Shown here piece after piece: positions 34,041 through 43,045 of a DNA stretch of 64,000 bases. How positions within the stretch are numbered: the first letter of the stretch is position 1; each line of letters opens with the position of its first letter. The stretch covers positions 1 to 64,000 of the forward strand of contig DASWQV010000016.1 of assembly GCA_036403515.1 (NCBI GenBank), in the 5' to 3' direction. The notes beneath the pieces were generated by a model. That model searched no databases and had not been told where the DNA came from. It saw only the letters and a program-made list of their open reading frames with translations. This DNA comes from VRUE01 sp036403515 (GTDB taxonomy: Bacteria; Actinomycetota; Thermoleophilia; Solirubrobacterales; 70-9). Both the position numbers and the translations under genes were made by a program.

Positions 34041-35266
34041 GCTCGCCGGCGGTGACGCCCGGCCGCCTGGAGGCCCCGGCGGTTCTGCTGATTGCGGTCC
34101 ACAGCGCAGCCCCCGGCGGCGCGCAGGCGATGGCCCTGGCCCAGGCGGAATGCTTCGCCCGACGCTGCTCGATCATCGCCGCCGTGCCAGAGGGCCCGCT
34201 TCGTGAGCGCTTCGCCGCCTGCGGGGCGACGATCGCCCCGGCTCCGTCGCTGCCCACCTGGGAGGTCTCCGTGGGTCGCTGGGCACTGCAACTGCTGCGC
34301 AGCTGTGCCGACGCCTTTCGCCTGGCGCGCGTAATCCGGCGTGGCGAGGTCGATGCGGTGCTGACCAGCAGCACCGTTCTGCTTGCCCCGGTACTGGCTG
34401 CCAGGCTCGCCCGCATCCCGTCCTTTTCCCACGCCCGCGAGTGGCCGACGACCCGGTCCGGCAAGGCGGTCTTCTGGCTGCAGCGGCGCTGTGCCGATGT
34501 CGTCGTGGCCATATCTGACGGCGTCGCGGCCCGGTTTTCCGGCGGCGGCCGGGCTCGAGTCGTCTGTATCCCCGACGGGATAACGGCGGGTGAGCGCCCG
34601 CCGGCACCCGCCGCTCTGGGGCGCCCGCTGCGGCTGTGCGTCATTGGCAGCCTTACCGGGGGGGACGGAAAGGGCCAGCATCGAGCCGTTGAGACACTTG
34701 CCAACCTCGTCGACCTAGGGCTCGACTCGACCTTGAGTGTTGTCGGCCCCACGCTCGACGAGGCCTATGCCGAGCGAGTTCGCGACACAGCTCGCCGCCT
34801 CGGCGTGAGGGGGCGCGTCGAGCTGACCGGTTCGGTCGACGACGTGCCGGCGCTGCTGCGCGATCACGACGCCCTGCTTTTCTGTTCGAGCCAGGGCGCC
34901 GACGTGACTCCGCTGGTCCTGATGGAGGCCCTGGTTGAGGAGCGCCCGGTCGTCGCGGCGGACGTCGGCAGCGTCGCCGAGGTTCTGCTCGACGGCGAAT
35001 GCGGCGCTGTCGTCCCTGCTGAGGACCCGGGCGCGATGGCCGCCGCCGTGGTCGCCCTCGCGGCCGATCCAAAGGTGGCGAGGGAGCAGGCGCGCCGTGG
35101 CGCCGAGCGAGTCAGGCGCGCCTACGATCGCCAGGCGGGACTCGAGCGCCTGTGGGGTGAGATCGTCGCCGAAAAGGCCGCTCGCGGCCCCGCACAAGTT
35201 CCTCCATCTCTCATCCGTTTCTCCGACGATCACTCCCGTGACTCCATCGCCCACGTCGATCGCTAG
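34037..35266 (+). CDS. Glycosyltransferase family 4
   Basis: This 409-residue GT-B enzyme has the family features: SAAPGGAQAMALAQ near the start, HAREWPTT, and in the C-terminal half LRLCVIGSLTGGDGKGQHRAVE, VELTGSVDDVPALLRDHDALLFCSS and the EX7E-like PLVLMEALVEERPVVAADVGSVAEV. It would transfer a sugar from a nucleotide donor to a lipid-linked acceptor at the cytoplasmic face. It is translationally coupled to the gene upstream and is followed after 6 bp by a Wzz-like gene. Confidence 0.88.
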   Translation: MSSPAVTPGRLEAPAVLLIAVHSAAPGGAQAMALAQAECFARRCSIIAAVPEGPLRERFAACGATIAPAPSLPTWEVSVGRWALQLLRSCADAFRLARVIRRGEVDAVLTSSTVLLAPVLAARLARIPSFSHAREWPTTRSGKAVFWLQRRCADVVVAISDGVAARFSGGGRARVVCIPDGITAGERPPAPAALGRPLRLCVIGSLTGGDGKGQHRAVETLANLVDLGLDSTLSVVGPTLDEAYAERVRDTARRLGVRGRVELTGSVDDVPALLRDHDALLFCSSQGADVTPLVLMEALVEERPVVAADVGSVAEVLLDGECGAVVPAEDPGAMAAAVVALAADPKVAREQARRGAERVRRAYDRQAGLERLWGEIVAEKAARGPAQVPPSLIRFSDDHSRDSIAHVDR

Positions 35267-35272
35267 GACCGC

Positions 35273-36133
35273 GTGAAATTCATCTACTTCCTCAAAGAGC
35301 TCTGGCAGCGACGCCTTGCCGTCATCCTCGCCGCGATCGTCGCGGCCGCGGTCGCCGTGCTGGTCGTCTACAGCGTCAGCCTCTTGCCGCCTTCGCTTGG
35401 CAAGCGCGATCACGTCGAAGCGCGCGGCTCGATCGAGATCCTGATCGACTCGGCCAGGTCGCCGATCGCCGACGTGGGGCGGAACTTGGAACCGCTGACG
35501 GCACGGGCGGGCGTCTTTGCCCGCTACATCGCCGGCGGCAACGTGATCGAGCAGATTTCCAAGGCGACGGGCATCCCGATCGGGCAGATCGAAGTGGCCG
35601 GGCCGGCGCCGTTGCCGGGTGAGGCGATCGGCGCCACCGCGCCGCCGGCCAACATACGCCCGTACGGCATGCAGATCGTCCAGCGCGACGAGCTGCCAAT
35701 CGTCAACGTCGAAACCCGAGCTCCGACAGTTGACGAGGCTCGCGAACTTGCCGCGGCGACGCCGGCTGCGGTGCGCGACATCGTCGCGAAGATTCAGCGG
35801 GCGGAAAACGTCCCGGATTCCAAGCGGGTCACCTTCCGCGTGCTCGGGCCGGCCCAGGCCGTCACCGCCACGGAAGCGCTTGGCGCCAAGGTGGCGATCG
35901 GGGTCTTCATCGCCGTCTTCGGCCTTGGGCTGTTGCTGATCTTTGGCCTGCCTCGCCTGATCGATGCCTGGCGCTCGGTCGATGCCGAGCCGCCCGCCCA
36001 CGAGCAGTTCGGAGTGTTCCCCCATATTCCCCCGGCCCTACCGGGAGAACCGGCCGCACCGCCGGCTCTCGCCCCTGCGGAGACAATCGCTGAGCGAGCG
36101 CAGTTGGAGATGCGCCGCGGCGGCGATGGCTGA
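35273..36133 (+). CDS. Wzz-like chain-length/export protein without kinase domain (paralogue of 39826)
   Basis: This 286-residue protein has an N-terminal membrane helix (about residues 15-37), an extracytoplasmic region, and a second helix near residues 207-227, followed by a cytoplasmic Pro/Ala-rich tail. The layout is that of polysaccharide co-polymerases, but there is no tyrosine-kinase domain and no adjacent kinase gene. It aligns with the 280-residue protein at 39826 at matching positions (LLPPS after helix 1, LEPLTARAGVFAR vs LTPLETRASVFAR, and PDSKRVTFRVLG vs PDSRRVVIRKLG). The start is GTG at 35273. It overlaps the next gene by 8 bp. Confidence 0.75.
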   Translation: MKFIYFLKELWQRRLAVILAAIVAAAVAVLVVYSVSLLPPSLGKRDHVEARGSIEILIDSARSPIADVGRNLEPLTARAGVFARYIAGGNVIEQISKATGIPIGQIEVAGPAPLPGEAIGATAPPANIRPYGMQIVQRDELPIVNVETRAPTVDEARELAAATPAAVRDIVAKIQRAENVPDSKRVTFRVLGPAQAVTATEALGAKVAIGVFIAVFGLGLLLIFGLPRLIDAWRSVDAEPPAHEQFGVFPHIPPALPGEPAAPPALAPAETIAERAQLEMRRGGDG

Positions 36134-37667
36134 CGAGCCACAGGTTTCGCGCCGCGAGCTTCGCGAGGCGACGCTCGAGGGGGTGCGCTGGATCTCGGCG
36201 ACGCGGCTCGCCTTTGAGGTCGTCGCCGTCGCCGGAGCGGTGGTGCTGGCGCACCTCGTGCCTCCCGCCGCCTACGGGCGTTTTGCGATCGCCCTGGTCA
36301 TCCCCGAGATCGCCCTCTCGCTCGTCAACGAGGGGCTCGGCACGCCGCTGGTGCGCCACCAGGCGGTCACCCACCGCCATACCGAGGGCACGATGGCAAT
36401 CGGCGTCGCCGGCGGGCTGGCGCTGACGGCGCTGACCTATTTCGTCGCGCCACTGCTGACAACCCCGCTGTTCGGCGCCGACACGACCGAGCTGATCCAG
36501 CTCTACTCGCCGGTCTTCACGATCGCCGGGGTAATGATCGTGCCGCTGGCGATGCTGCAGCGGCGGCTCGAGTTCAACCGCATCGGTATCTCTGAAGTGG
36601 CCTCGGCCGCCGTCACGACGGTGGTCTCGATCGCCCTGGCCCTGGCCGGGCTCGACGCGGAGGCCTTCGTGCTGGGCAGTATCGCCGGCATCTTTGCCTG
36701 GGCAGTGGTCCTGCTGCTCTTGGCCGGGGCGACGCCACTGCCTTTCTGGCGCGGCGCCGAGATGCGCGAGATCGCCGCGACCGGGGCTCCGGCGGCCGGC
36801 GCCGGGCTCGCCGGGATCGGCAGCCGCAACGTCGACTACGCGATTCTCGGTGCCCGGCTGACGCCTTCCGCGGTCGGCTTCTACTACCGCGCCTTCACGC
36901 TGGGCGTCGAATACGAGCGAAAGGTCAGCGGAATCGTCTCGCGGATCGCCTTCCCGGTCTATTCGCGGACCAAGGACATGGTCCACCTGCGCTCGGTGCG
37001 GCGGCGGATCGTCCGTCTCAACGCGACCCTGATCTTTCCGCTGATGGTCTTCTTCATCGTCGTCGCCCCGGTCCTCGTACCGTGGCTGTTCGGCGCCCGC
37101 TGGGAGCCCGCCGTCGTGCTGGCTCAGATCCTCGCGGTCGCTGGCATGGCGGGGACGCTGAAGAACACGATCGACCCGCTCGTCCTCGCGGCGGGAAAGC
37201 CGCGCTCGCTGATGGTCTTCAACGTCTGCGAAGTCGCGCTCTACGCCGGCATGCTCTTCCTCGTCTCCTCGGGGGGCGATCTGGTCCTGGTCTGCGCCGC
37301 GGTGGCCGGCTTCAGGGTGGCGGCGTTGATCGGCTCCTACGCCCTCCTGCTCGGCCCGGTCCTCGAAAGCTCGGTGTTCGAGCTCCTCGACGACGCCGGC
37401 CCGGCCCTGCTCGGCTGCCTCGCTCTCGCCGCCGCGGCGCTGCCGCTGCGACTCTTCCTCGACGTCCCGGTTGTGCCGTTGCTGGCCGCCTGTGCGGCAG
37501 CCGGGTTCACCGCCTACGCCATCGTGCTGCGCCTCGCCAGCCCGGCCTCCTGGGCCGACATCCTGCTGATCGTCAGCCGCCTCGTCCCCTGGCTGGGAGT
37601 CGAGAGCCCCCGTCGGGCGATCAATGGCGACCTCGCGGTCGGTATGCCCGCCGCTGTCGTCGAATAG
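36126..37667 (+). CDS. Polysaccharide flippase, Wzx-like
   Basis: This 513-residue protein has about 12-14 membrane segments in the MOP-superfamily arrangement typical of Wzx and its relatives. Segments include GVRWISATRLAFEVVAVAGA at the start, PPAAYGRFAIALVIPEIAL, and GFYYRAFTLGVEYERKVSGI in the middle, a pattern close to lipopolysaccharide biosynthesis flippases. The ATG at 36126 was chosen because the upstream frame lies inside the Wzz-like gene. It overlaps that gene by 8 bp, and is followed by the composite palindrome at 37691. It would move lipid-linked repeat units outward. Confidence 0.85.
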   Translation: MADEPQVSRRELREATLEGVRWISATRLAFEVVAVAGAVVLAHLVPPAAYGRFAIALVIPEIALSLVNEGLGTPLVRHQAVTHRHTEGTMAIGVAGGLALTALTYFVAPLLTTPLFGADTTELIQLYSPVFTIAGVMIVPLAMLQRRLEFNRIGISEVASAAVTTVVSIALALAGLDAEAFVLGSIAGIFAWAVVLLLLAGATPLPFWRGAEMREIAATGAPAAGAGLAGIGSRNVDYAILGARLTPSAVGFYYRAFTLGVEYERKVSGIVSRIAFPVYSRTKDMVHLRSVRRRIVRLNATLIFPLMVFFIVVAPVLVPWLFGARWEPAVVLAQILAVAGMAGTLKNTIDPLVLAAGKPRSLMVFNVCEVALYAGMLFLVSSGGDLVLVCAAVAGFRVAALIGSYALLLGPVLESSVFELLDDAGPALLGCLALAAAALPLRLFLDVPVVPLLAACAAAGFTAYAIVLRLASPASWADILLIVSRLVPWLGVESPRRAINGDLAVGMPAAVVE

Positions 37668-37690
37668 CCCGATATTCCCTCATAGGTGGG

Positions 37691-37836
37691 GAGGAGCCTG
37701 GTTGCCCTCCAGGCGAATTGACACCCCAAGAGCTTTGCTCTGGGGGTGAATGAGGAGCGCGGCCTGCGGCCGCGCAATGGCCGGATTGCATTTCCGCCGC
37801 TTCGCGACATTCGCCTGGAGGGCAACCAGACTCCTC
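37691..37836. repeat. 146-bp composite palindrome with nested hairpins
   Basis: Outer arms of 28 bp (37691-37718 and 37809-37836) are inverted copies with a single mismatch; the left arm starts GAGGAGCCTGGTTGCCC. Inside are two further hairpins: CACCCCAAGAGC-TTT-GCTCTGGGGGTG (one mismatch) and GCGCGGCC-TGC-GGCCGCGC (perfect). The folded form would be a multi-branched junction. It lies between a flippase and a convergent methyltransferase whose stop codon is two bases past the right arm. Confidence 0.85.
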
Positions 37837-37837
37837 G

Positions 37838-38764
37838 CTACGGGCTCGGATAAGCCGAGCTTCGAAAGCAGCAGCGTGAGACCAGAAGCTTCGAACCCAG
37901 CGCCGCGAAAGCAAGGTTTGGAAAAGCTTCGGGTGAAGAAGCGCTGCGGGCACGCCCTTTGAAGCTTGCGGCACTGCCCGCCCCAACGACTTGGGACATA
38001 GCCTCTGCCCGAGTTGCGGTCTTGCGAGCAATGACGATGAACTCGTGGTTATTGGTCTCGGTTGCGACGACCTCGAAGGGCAGTCCGTAGGCCTCGCGGG
38101 CGCGAAGCATCAGGGCCAGGAACGAGGTCAGCGTGAAGGTGTGGAAGTGGATCGAGTAGTCCTGCCGCTCGAGCGCCGACGCGTGTTCGGCGACGTCGCC
38201 CTCGGGGACCTTGATCGCGAGGCGGCTCCATTCCTCGTAGTGCAGAGATCGCGAGCCCTCGGGCCCCTGCTCGTGGTCGCGCAGGAGGTGCTCGAGCGAG
38301 GTCTCCTCGCGCTCGCGATCGAAGTCGGTGCGGCGACGATCCGGCGCCGCAAGGTAGAGGACGCCTCCCTCGCGCAGGACGCGTGCGTGCGAGAGCAGGG
38401 CACCGATCGGGTCCTGGCAGTGCTCGATCAGGTGGTTGACGATGACGAAGTCCATCGAGGCATCGGGAACCGAGGTGAGCGCCTCGCCGTCGTCTATGAA
38501 GTCGGGGTTGACCAGCTCGTACTCGTCGAGCTCGGGGTAGTGGGCGCGCAGGTCAGCGACGCTCATCCGGTCGACGTAACGGGCGCGGGCGCCGCGGGGC
38601 AGCGACAGCGGCAGGTGCAGGGCGCCGACCTCGAGCCCGTCCCCCTCCAGGTAGCGCCCGGCGAGGTGGCGGCGCACGGCGATGTGACGGCGCTCGGATG
38701 CGAAGACAAGCCGTCGAGTCGCGTCCTTCGCCCGCCTCACCTTTCGCCGCAGCGCGGTTTGCAT
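37838..38764 (-). CDS. SAM-dependent methyltransferase-like protein
   Basis: This 308-residue protein has the class I methyltransferase layout: GLEVGALHLPLSLP in place of motif I, VPDASMDFVIVNHLIEHC, and LREGGVLYLAAPDRR. The glycine motif is relaxed, as in many glycan-associated methyltransferases. The start is ATG at 38764. The final about 55 residues (from about 38000 down to 37838) look unlike the core and contain a Cys/Ser-rich tail ending SSAYPSP, abutting the palindrome. This could be a read-through after loss of an earlier stop. The gene is divergent from the GT2 gene at 38819. Confidence 0.75.
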   Translation of the reverse strand: MQTALRRKVRRAKDATRRLVFASERRHIAVRRHLAGRYLEGDGLEVGALHLPLSLPRGARARYVDRMSVADLRAHYPELDEYELVNPDFIDDGEALTSVPDASMDFVIVNHLIEHCQDPIGALLSHARVLREGGVLYLAAPDRRRTDFDREREETSLEHLLRDHEQGPEGSRSLHYEEWSRLAIKVPEGDVAEHASALERQDYSIHFHTFTLTSFLALMLRAREAYGLPFEVVATETNNHEFIVIARKTATRAEAMSQVVGAGSAASFKGRARSASSPEAFPNLAFAALGSKLLVSRCCFRSSAYPSP

Positions 38765-38818
38765 GCTGAGATAACGGCCGGCCGTGGTCGCCTCTTTCGT
38801 GCGCAAGCGCAGGCCTCC

Positions 38819-39766
38819 ATGACCCGTTTCTTGCAGTGGATGCCCGAACACCGCCTGCTGATCATCACCCCGGTGCGCAACGAGGCCGCTCACATCGAGC
38901 GGGTGGCCCGCGGCCTGGCCGAGCAGACGCGGCGACCCGAGCACTGGCTCGTGGTCGACGACGGCTCCGACGACGAGACGCCGCAGATTCTCCATCGCCT
39001 CGCCAACGAGCTCGATTTCATGCACGTCGTCTCAACGCCGCAAGGCTTCACCGCCGCTTCCAACGACCGGCTCAAGGTCGCCGCCGCCCCGAGGGCTTTC
39101 AACTACGGCCTGCACACGATCGACCCTAGGGAGCTTTCGCTCTTCACCCATCTCGGCAAGCTCGACGGCGACATCGAGCTGCGCCTCGACTACTTCGCCA
39201 CTCTGCTCGCCGAGTTCGACCGCAACCCGCGGCTCGGCATCGGCGGCGGCGTCGTGCTCGAGGAGCACGACGGCGAGTGGGCGCCGACTTCGAGTGCCCC
39301 CGAACACGTGCGCGGCGCCCTCAAGCTCTACACACGCGAGTGCTTCGCCGCGATCGGCGGCGTTTGGGAGCGCCTCGGCTGGGATGGGATCGACGAGGTG
39401 ACGGCGCGGATGCACGGCTTCGAGACCCGCTCCTTCGGTTGCTGCGAGGCGCTTCACCATCGTCACACCGGCAGCGCCGACGGCCGTCTGCGCGGCCATG
39501 TCCGCTGGGGCGAAGCCCACTGGATCCTTTATCACGGCCTGCCCTGGACGGCGCTGCGGGCGGCCAAGGTGGCGCGGATCAAGCCACGCGGCGCATCCGG
39601 CGCCGCCTACCTCTACGGCTATCTTCGCGCGGCCGTCAGCCGCGTGCCGCGGGTCGACGTCGAGGGGTACCGAAAGTTCGTTCGCGCTGAGCAATACCGC
39701 CGCATCGCCGCTCGCCTGCGACGCCCAAGCGCTCCAGGCGGCGCGGTCCCCTTCGCGGGGGGATGA
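38819..39766 (+). CDS. Glycosyltransferase family 2
   Basis: This 315-residue GT-A enzyme begins RLLIITPVRNEAAHIERVARGLAEQ and has WLVVDDGSDDETPQIL and the DXD-like LGKLDGDIELR. Later motifs, such as CFAAIGGVWERLGWDGIDEV, are typical of GT2 enzymes in polysaccharide clusters. ATG 38819 follows 54 bp after the divergent methyltransferase start. It is likely the first gene of the operon continuing through the Wzz-like protein, the polymerase and AsnB. The donor sugar is unknown. Confidence 0.88.
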   Translation: MTRFLQWMPEHRLLIITPVRNEAAHIERVARGLAEQTRRPEHWLVVDDGSDDETPQILHRLANELDFMHVVSTPQGFTAASNDRLKVAAAPRAFNYGLHTIDPRELSLFTHLGKLDGDIELRLDYFATLLAEFDRNPRLGIGGGVVLEEHDGEWAPTSSAPEHVRGALKLYTRECFAAIGGVWERLGWDGIDEVTARMHGFETRSFGCCEALHHRHTGSADGRLRGHVRWGEAHWILYHGLPWTALRAAKVARIKPRGASGAAYLYGYLRAAVSRVPRVDVEGYRKFVRAEQYRRIAARLRRPSAPGGAVPFAGG

Positions 39767-39825
39767 AAGAAGGCCACTCCGCGGCCCGTTTCTAGTTCGC
39801 GGTGTAAGCACGCCGAGCTCAAACC

Positions 39826-40668
39826 ATGGAACTGGCGCGAACCCTCAAGACCCTCTGGATCCGGCGCCGGCTGGTTGCCCTCGGCGCCGTGATCGCGGCG
39901 CTTGCCGCGCTGCTCAGCGTCTACAGCGTCGGCCTCCTGCCGCCCTCGATGACCAGCCGCACCAATGTCTTCGCGACGGCCTCTACCCAGCTTCTGGTCG
40001 ACGCCCCCGACTCCGCCTTCGCCGATCTCGAAAACGACCTGACGCCGCTGGAGACGAGGGCCAGCGTCTTCGCCCGCTTCCTGGCAAGCCCGGTGGCGCT
40101 GCAGCTGATCGCCCAGGAAGCCAAGGTGCCGCTCAGCTCGATCGAGGCAGAGGGACCGTACGACATCAACCTGCCGGTGATCCAGCAGGAGCCGACCGCC
40201 GGCCAGCGCAGCTCGCAGATCATCGGCGAGGGCGCCCTCTACAGGCTGCGCTTCGAGAACAACCCGGTGCTCCCCGTCGTCTCGGTCTTCGCCCAGGCGC
40301 CGACGGAAACCGAGGCGATCGACCTCGCCAACGCCGCGCCGGGAGCCCTGCGCACCTATATCAACGGGATCCAGCAGCAGCAGCACACCCCGGATAGCCG
40401 CCGGGTGGTGATTCGCAAGCTCGGCGAAGCGACCGGCGGGGTGGTGAACGCGGGAGCCAATGTCCAGATCGGCATGCTCGTCTTCGTCATCGTCTTCGGC
40501 GCCTGGTGCATGCTGCTGATCCCCGCCCAGACGATCGCCCGCGGTTGGCGCGAAGCCAATCCCTACGGCGACGTCGAGTCGAGCAGGGCGCATCGGCCTG
40601 GCGGTTACGAGCGCGAACCTCAGGATGGATTCGGTCACTCGGGCGGCGAGCACGAGCGGGTGCGCTGA
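39826..40668 (+). CDS. Wzz-like chain-length/export protein without kinase domain (paralogue of 35273)
   Basis: This 280-residue protein repeats the topology of the protein at 35273: an N-terminal helix (about residues 18-38) followed by LLPPSM, an extracytoplasmic region with LTPLETRASVFARFLASPVA, and a second helix near 218-238 (IGMLVFVIVFGAWCMLLIPA). A hydrophilic tail follows. No Walker motif is seen, so a bacterial tyrosine kinase partner, if any, is encoded elsewhere. It abuts the polymerase gene with a one-base overlap (TGATG), which suggests a direct role in setting chain length. Confidence 0.78.
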   Translation: MELARTLKTLWIRRRLVALGAVIAALAALLSVYSVGLLPPSMTSRTNVFATASTQLLVDAPDSAFADLENDLTPLETRASVFARFLASPVALQLIAQEAKVPLSSIEAEGPYDINLPVIQQEPTAGQRSSQIIGEGALYRLRFENNPVLPVVSVFAQAPTETEAIDLANAAPGALRTYINGIQQQQHTPDSRRVVIRKLGEATGGVVNAGANVQIGMLVFVIVFGAWCMLLIPAQTIARGWREANPYGDVESSRAHRPGGYEREPQDGFGHSGGEHERVR

Positions 40669-42059
40669 TGAGGGCCGTAACGCGGTCCCTGCCGATGATG
40701 CATGGGGAGGATGCCTGGCCGCACACCCGGCGTCCCCTGCCCTGGCTGTTCGCGGCGCTGCTGGCGATGATCTTCCTCGTCCCCTTCGACGCGATGCAGC
40801 TCAAGGTGAGCATGCCGGTCAGCTCTGACTTCGATCGCTTCCTGGTCATCGCGATCGTGGTCACCTGGGGGATGGGTACGGCTTTCGGCAAGCCGCGGAT
40901 GGTCGAACGGCTGCGGCCGGCGGGCTGGGCGGTCGGGATGATCGCCTTTCTCCTCGTCGCGGTCGCCAGCATCGCCTTCAACGTCGAGCGGATCACCAAC
41001 CTGGGTGAATGGGACGACGCGCAGAAGCACCTCGCCGTGCTCTTCTCGCTTGCCGCGGTCTTCGCGATCGTCACCCTGCACCTACGCGCCTCCGAGCTGC
41101 GCGCCTTCTCGATCCTGATCGTGATCCTCGCCGTGATCACGGCAACAGGGACGATCTACGAGAAGAAGACCGGCTACAACGTCTTCTACGAAACCTCCGC
41201 GGTCGTCTTCTTGCCGATCGCCGATGTCGAACCATCGCCGACCGACGTCAACCCGGACCCGAGCACGACGCCGCGCCCGACGATCACCGGCCCAACCCGG
41301 CACGCGCTCTCGGTCACCTCGATCCTCGGCATGGCGCTGCCCTTTGCCGTCGTGTTGGCGGCGATGACGCCGATCCGCCGGCGCCGCATCCTCTGGGGCC
41401 TCGCCGCCTGCGTGATCATCGCCGGGGCGTTGATCACGCAGCGAAAGTCGGGGGCGGTCGTACCCGCGATGGCGCTCCTCGTCCTCTTCGTCCTGCGCCC
41501 GCGCCAGCTCCTGCGCCTGGCGCCGTACGGGGTGGTCGCGCTTGCCGTCGCGCTTGTCCTCACGCCGGGAATCTTCAGCACCGTGCGCGAGCTGGGCCAA
41601 ACCCAGAACCAGGACTCGACCGAGGGGCGGACCTCCGACTACCCGGCGGTCGTGCCCGACGTTCTCACCCGGCCGATCATCGGTCGCGGCTTCGGCACCC
41701 TCGACTCAGAACGCGTCGATACCTACCGGATCTTCGACAACGAGTACCTGGGACAGCTCTTCCAGATCGGCGCCCTCGGCCTGCTCGCCTTCATCGCCCT
41801 GATCGTGACGCCGCTCTTCGTCGCTCGCTCGGTGCTGCGCTCCGACGACCCGGTGCGCGGCCCCCCGGCGCTGGCCGCCGGCGCCGCCTGCCTTGCCTTC
41901 GGCGTCGCCTGCTCGCTCTACGACATCCTCACCTTCCCACAGGCGCCGTACCTGTTCCTCTTCATGGCGGCGATGTGCACCTGCGCGGCCTCGGTCGAGG
42001 TTCCGGCGGGCTGGACGGCACGGGTGCCACCGGTGATGCGCCGTGCGGTGACGGCATGA
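40668..42059 (+). CDS. O-antigen/capsule polymerase or ligase, Wzy/WaaL-like
   Basis: This 463-residue protein has about 11 membrane segments and a large extracytoplasmic loop near residues 160-210 and a second one around 305-355 (STVRELGQTQNQDSTEGRTSD and the sequence after it). The second contains IIGRGFGTLDSERVDTYRIFDNEYL, a pattern seen in Wzy_C/O-antigen ligase domains (GxGxG followed by N-x-x-L). It would join repeat units on the outer face of the membrane. ATG at 40668 overlaps the previous TGA by one base, and its TGA overlaps the next ATG by four. Confidence 0.85.
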   Translation: MRAVTRSLPMMHGEDAWPHTRRPLPWLFAALLAMIFLVPFDAMQLKVSMPVSSDFDRFLVIAIVVTWGMGTAFGKPRMVERLRPAGWAVGMIAFLLVAVASIAFNVERITNLGEWDDAQKHLAVLFSLAAVFAIVTLHLRASELRAFSILIVILAVITATGTIYEKKTGYNVFYETSAVVFLPIADVEPSPTDVNPDPSTTPRPTITGPTRHALSVTSILGMALPFAVVLAAMTPIRRRRILWGLAACVIIAGALITQRKSGAVVPAMALLVLFVLRPRQLLRLAPYGVVALAVALVLTPGIFSTVRELGQTQNQDSTEGRTSDYPAVVPDVLTRPIIGRGFGTLDSERVDTYRIFDNEYLGQLFQIGALGLLAFIALIVTPLFVARSVLRSDDPVRGPPALAAGAACLAFGVACSLYDILTFPQAPYLFLFMAAMCTCAASVEVPAGWTARVPPVMRRAVTA

Positions 42060-43042
42060 GCGAGGGCAGGCCAGATCTCAGTGTCGTCATCGTCACCCAC
42101 AACGGGCGCGAGATGGCGCTGCGCACGCTGCGCTCGGCGCGCGCCTCGCTCGGCGACCTCGAGGCGGAGTGGATCGTCGCCGACAGTGCCTCGACCGACG
42201 GCACCCCGGAGGCGATCGAGCGCGAGTTTGAGGACGTCGAGGTGCTGCACGTGCCGAACCGCGGCTTCGCCGCCGGCAACAACGTCGGCATCGGCTGGGC
42301 GCAGGGCCGCTACGTCCTCCTGCTCAACCCCGACGTCGAGGTGCTCGAGGGCAGCTTCGCCGACCTGGTTACGGCACTCGACTCGCGCCCCGACGTCGGG
42401 ATTGCCAGCGTCGTTCAGCGGGGCAGCGACGGCGAGCTGCAGTACTCGATGCGGCGCTTTCCGTCACCGGGCCGGGACCTCGGGGAGTCGCTCTTCGCGG
42501 CCCGCTGGCCGTTCTTCAAGTCGATGCAAGAGCTCGAGACGCGATCCGGCCTCTACCGGCTCGAGACCTCCTCGGACTGGGTGGTCGGCGCCTTTCTGTG
42601 CGCCCGCGCCGAAGCAGTTGCCTCGATCGGGCCGATGGACGAGCGTTTCTTTCTCTACTCGGAGGAGATCGATTGGTGCCTGCGCGCCCACCAGGCCGGA
42701 TGGGACGTTCGCCACTTGCCGGTGATGACGGTGACCCACCACGCCGGTCGGCGCGACAGCGGCGACCTGATGGCCCAGCTTGCCTTCTCTCGTTCGCTCT
42801 TCGCCCGCAAGCACCATGGCCTGCTCGGCGCGCTCGGCATCCGGGGAGCGCTGGCGGTCGGTCACCTCCTGCGCATCGGGCTGCGAACGCCGCAGGCGCT
42901 GTACAAGGCTGCGGCACGCGAGCGGCTCGGAGCCGAGGCAAGGGCCCTGCGCGTCCTGCTCGGCCTTGGCAAGCCGCCGTTGCGGGCCGAAGCTGCGGCT
43001 CCGGCCAACGCCTCCGCCACCGTCCTCGACGAAGCGAGGTAG
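42056..43042 (+). CDS. Glycosyltransferase family 2, rhamnosyltransferase-like
   Basis: This 328-residue enzyme has the family 2 features LSVVIVTHNGREMALRTLRSA, WIVADSASTDGTPEAI and NNVGIGWAQGRYVLLLNPDVEV (metal-binding position NPD). The C-terminal part (DERFFLYSEEIDWCLRAHQAGW, then HHAGRRDSGDLMA) matches rhamnosyl- and related transferases. It is coupled by ATGA to the polymerase gene. A member of the same subfamily is at 55378. Confidence 0.88.
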   Translation: MSEGRPDLSVVIVTHNGREMALRTLRSARASLGDLEAEWIVADSASTDGTPEAIEREFEDVEVLHVPNRGFAAGNNVGIGWAQGRYVLLLNPDVEVLEGSFADLVTALDSRPDVGIASVVQRGSDGELQYSMRRFPSPGRDLGESLFAARWPFFKSMQELETRSGLYRLETSSDWVVGAFLCARAEAVASIGPMDERFFLYSEEIDWCLRAHQAGWDVRHLPVMTVTHHAGRRDSGDLMAQLAFSRSLFARKHHGLLGALGIRGALAVGHLLRIGLRTPQALYKAAARERLGAEARALRVLLGLGKPPLRAEAAAPANASATVLDEAR

Positions 43043-43045
43043 GCG

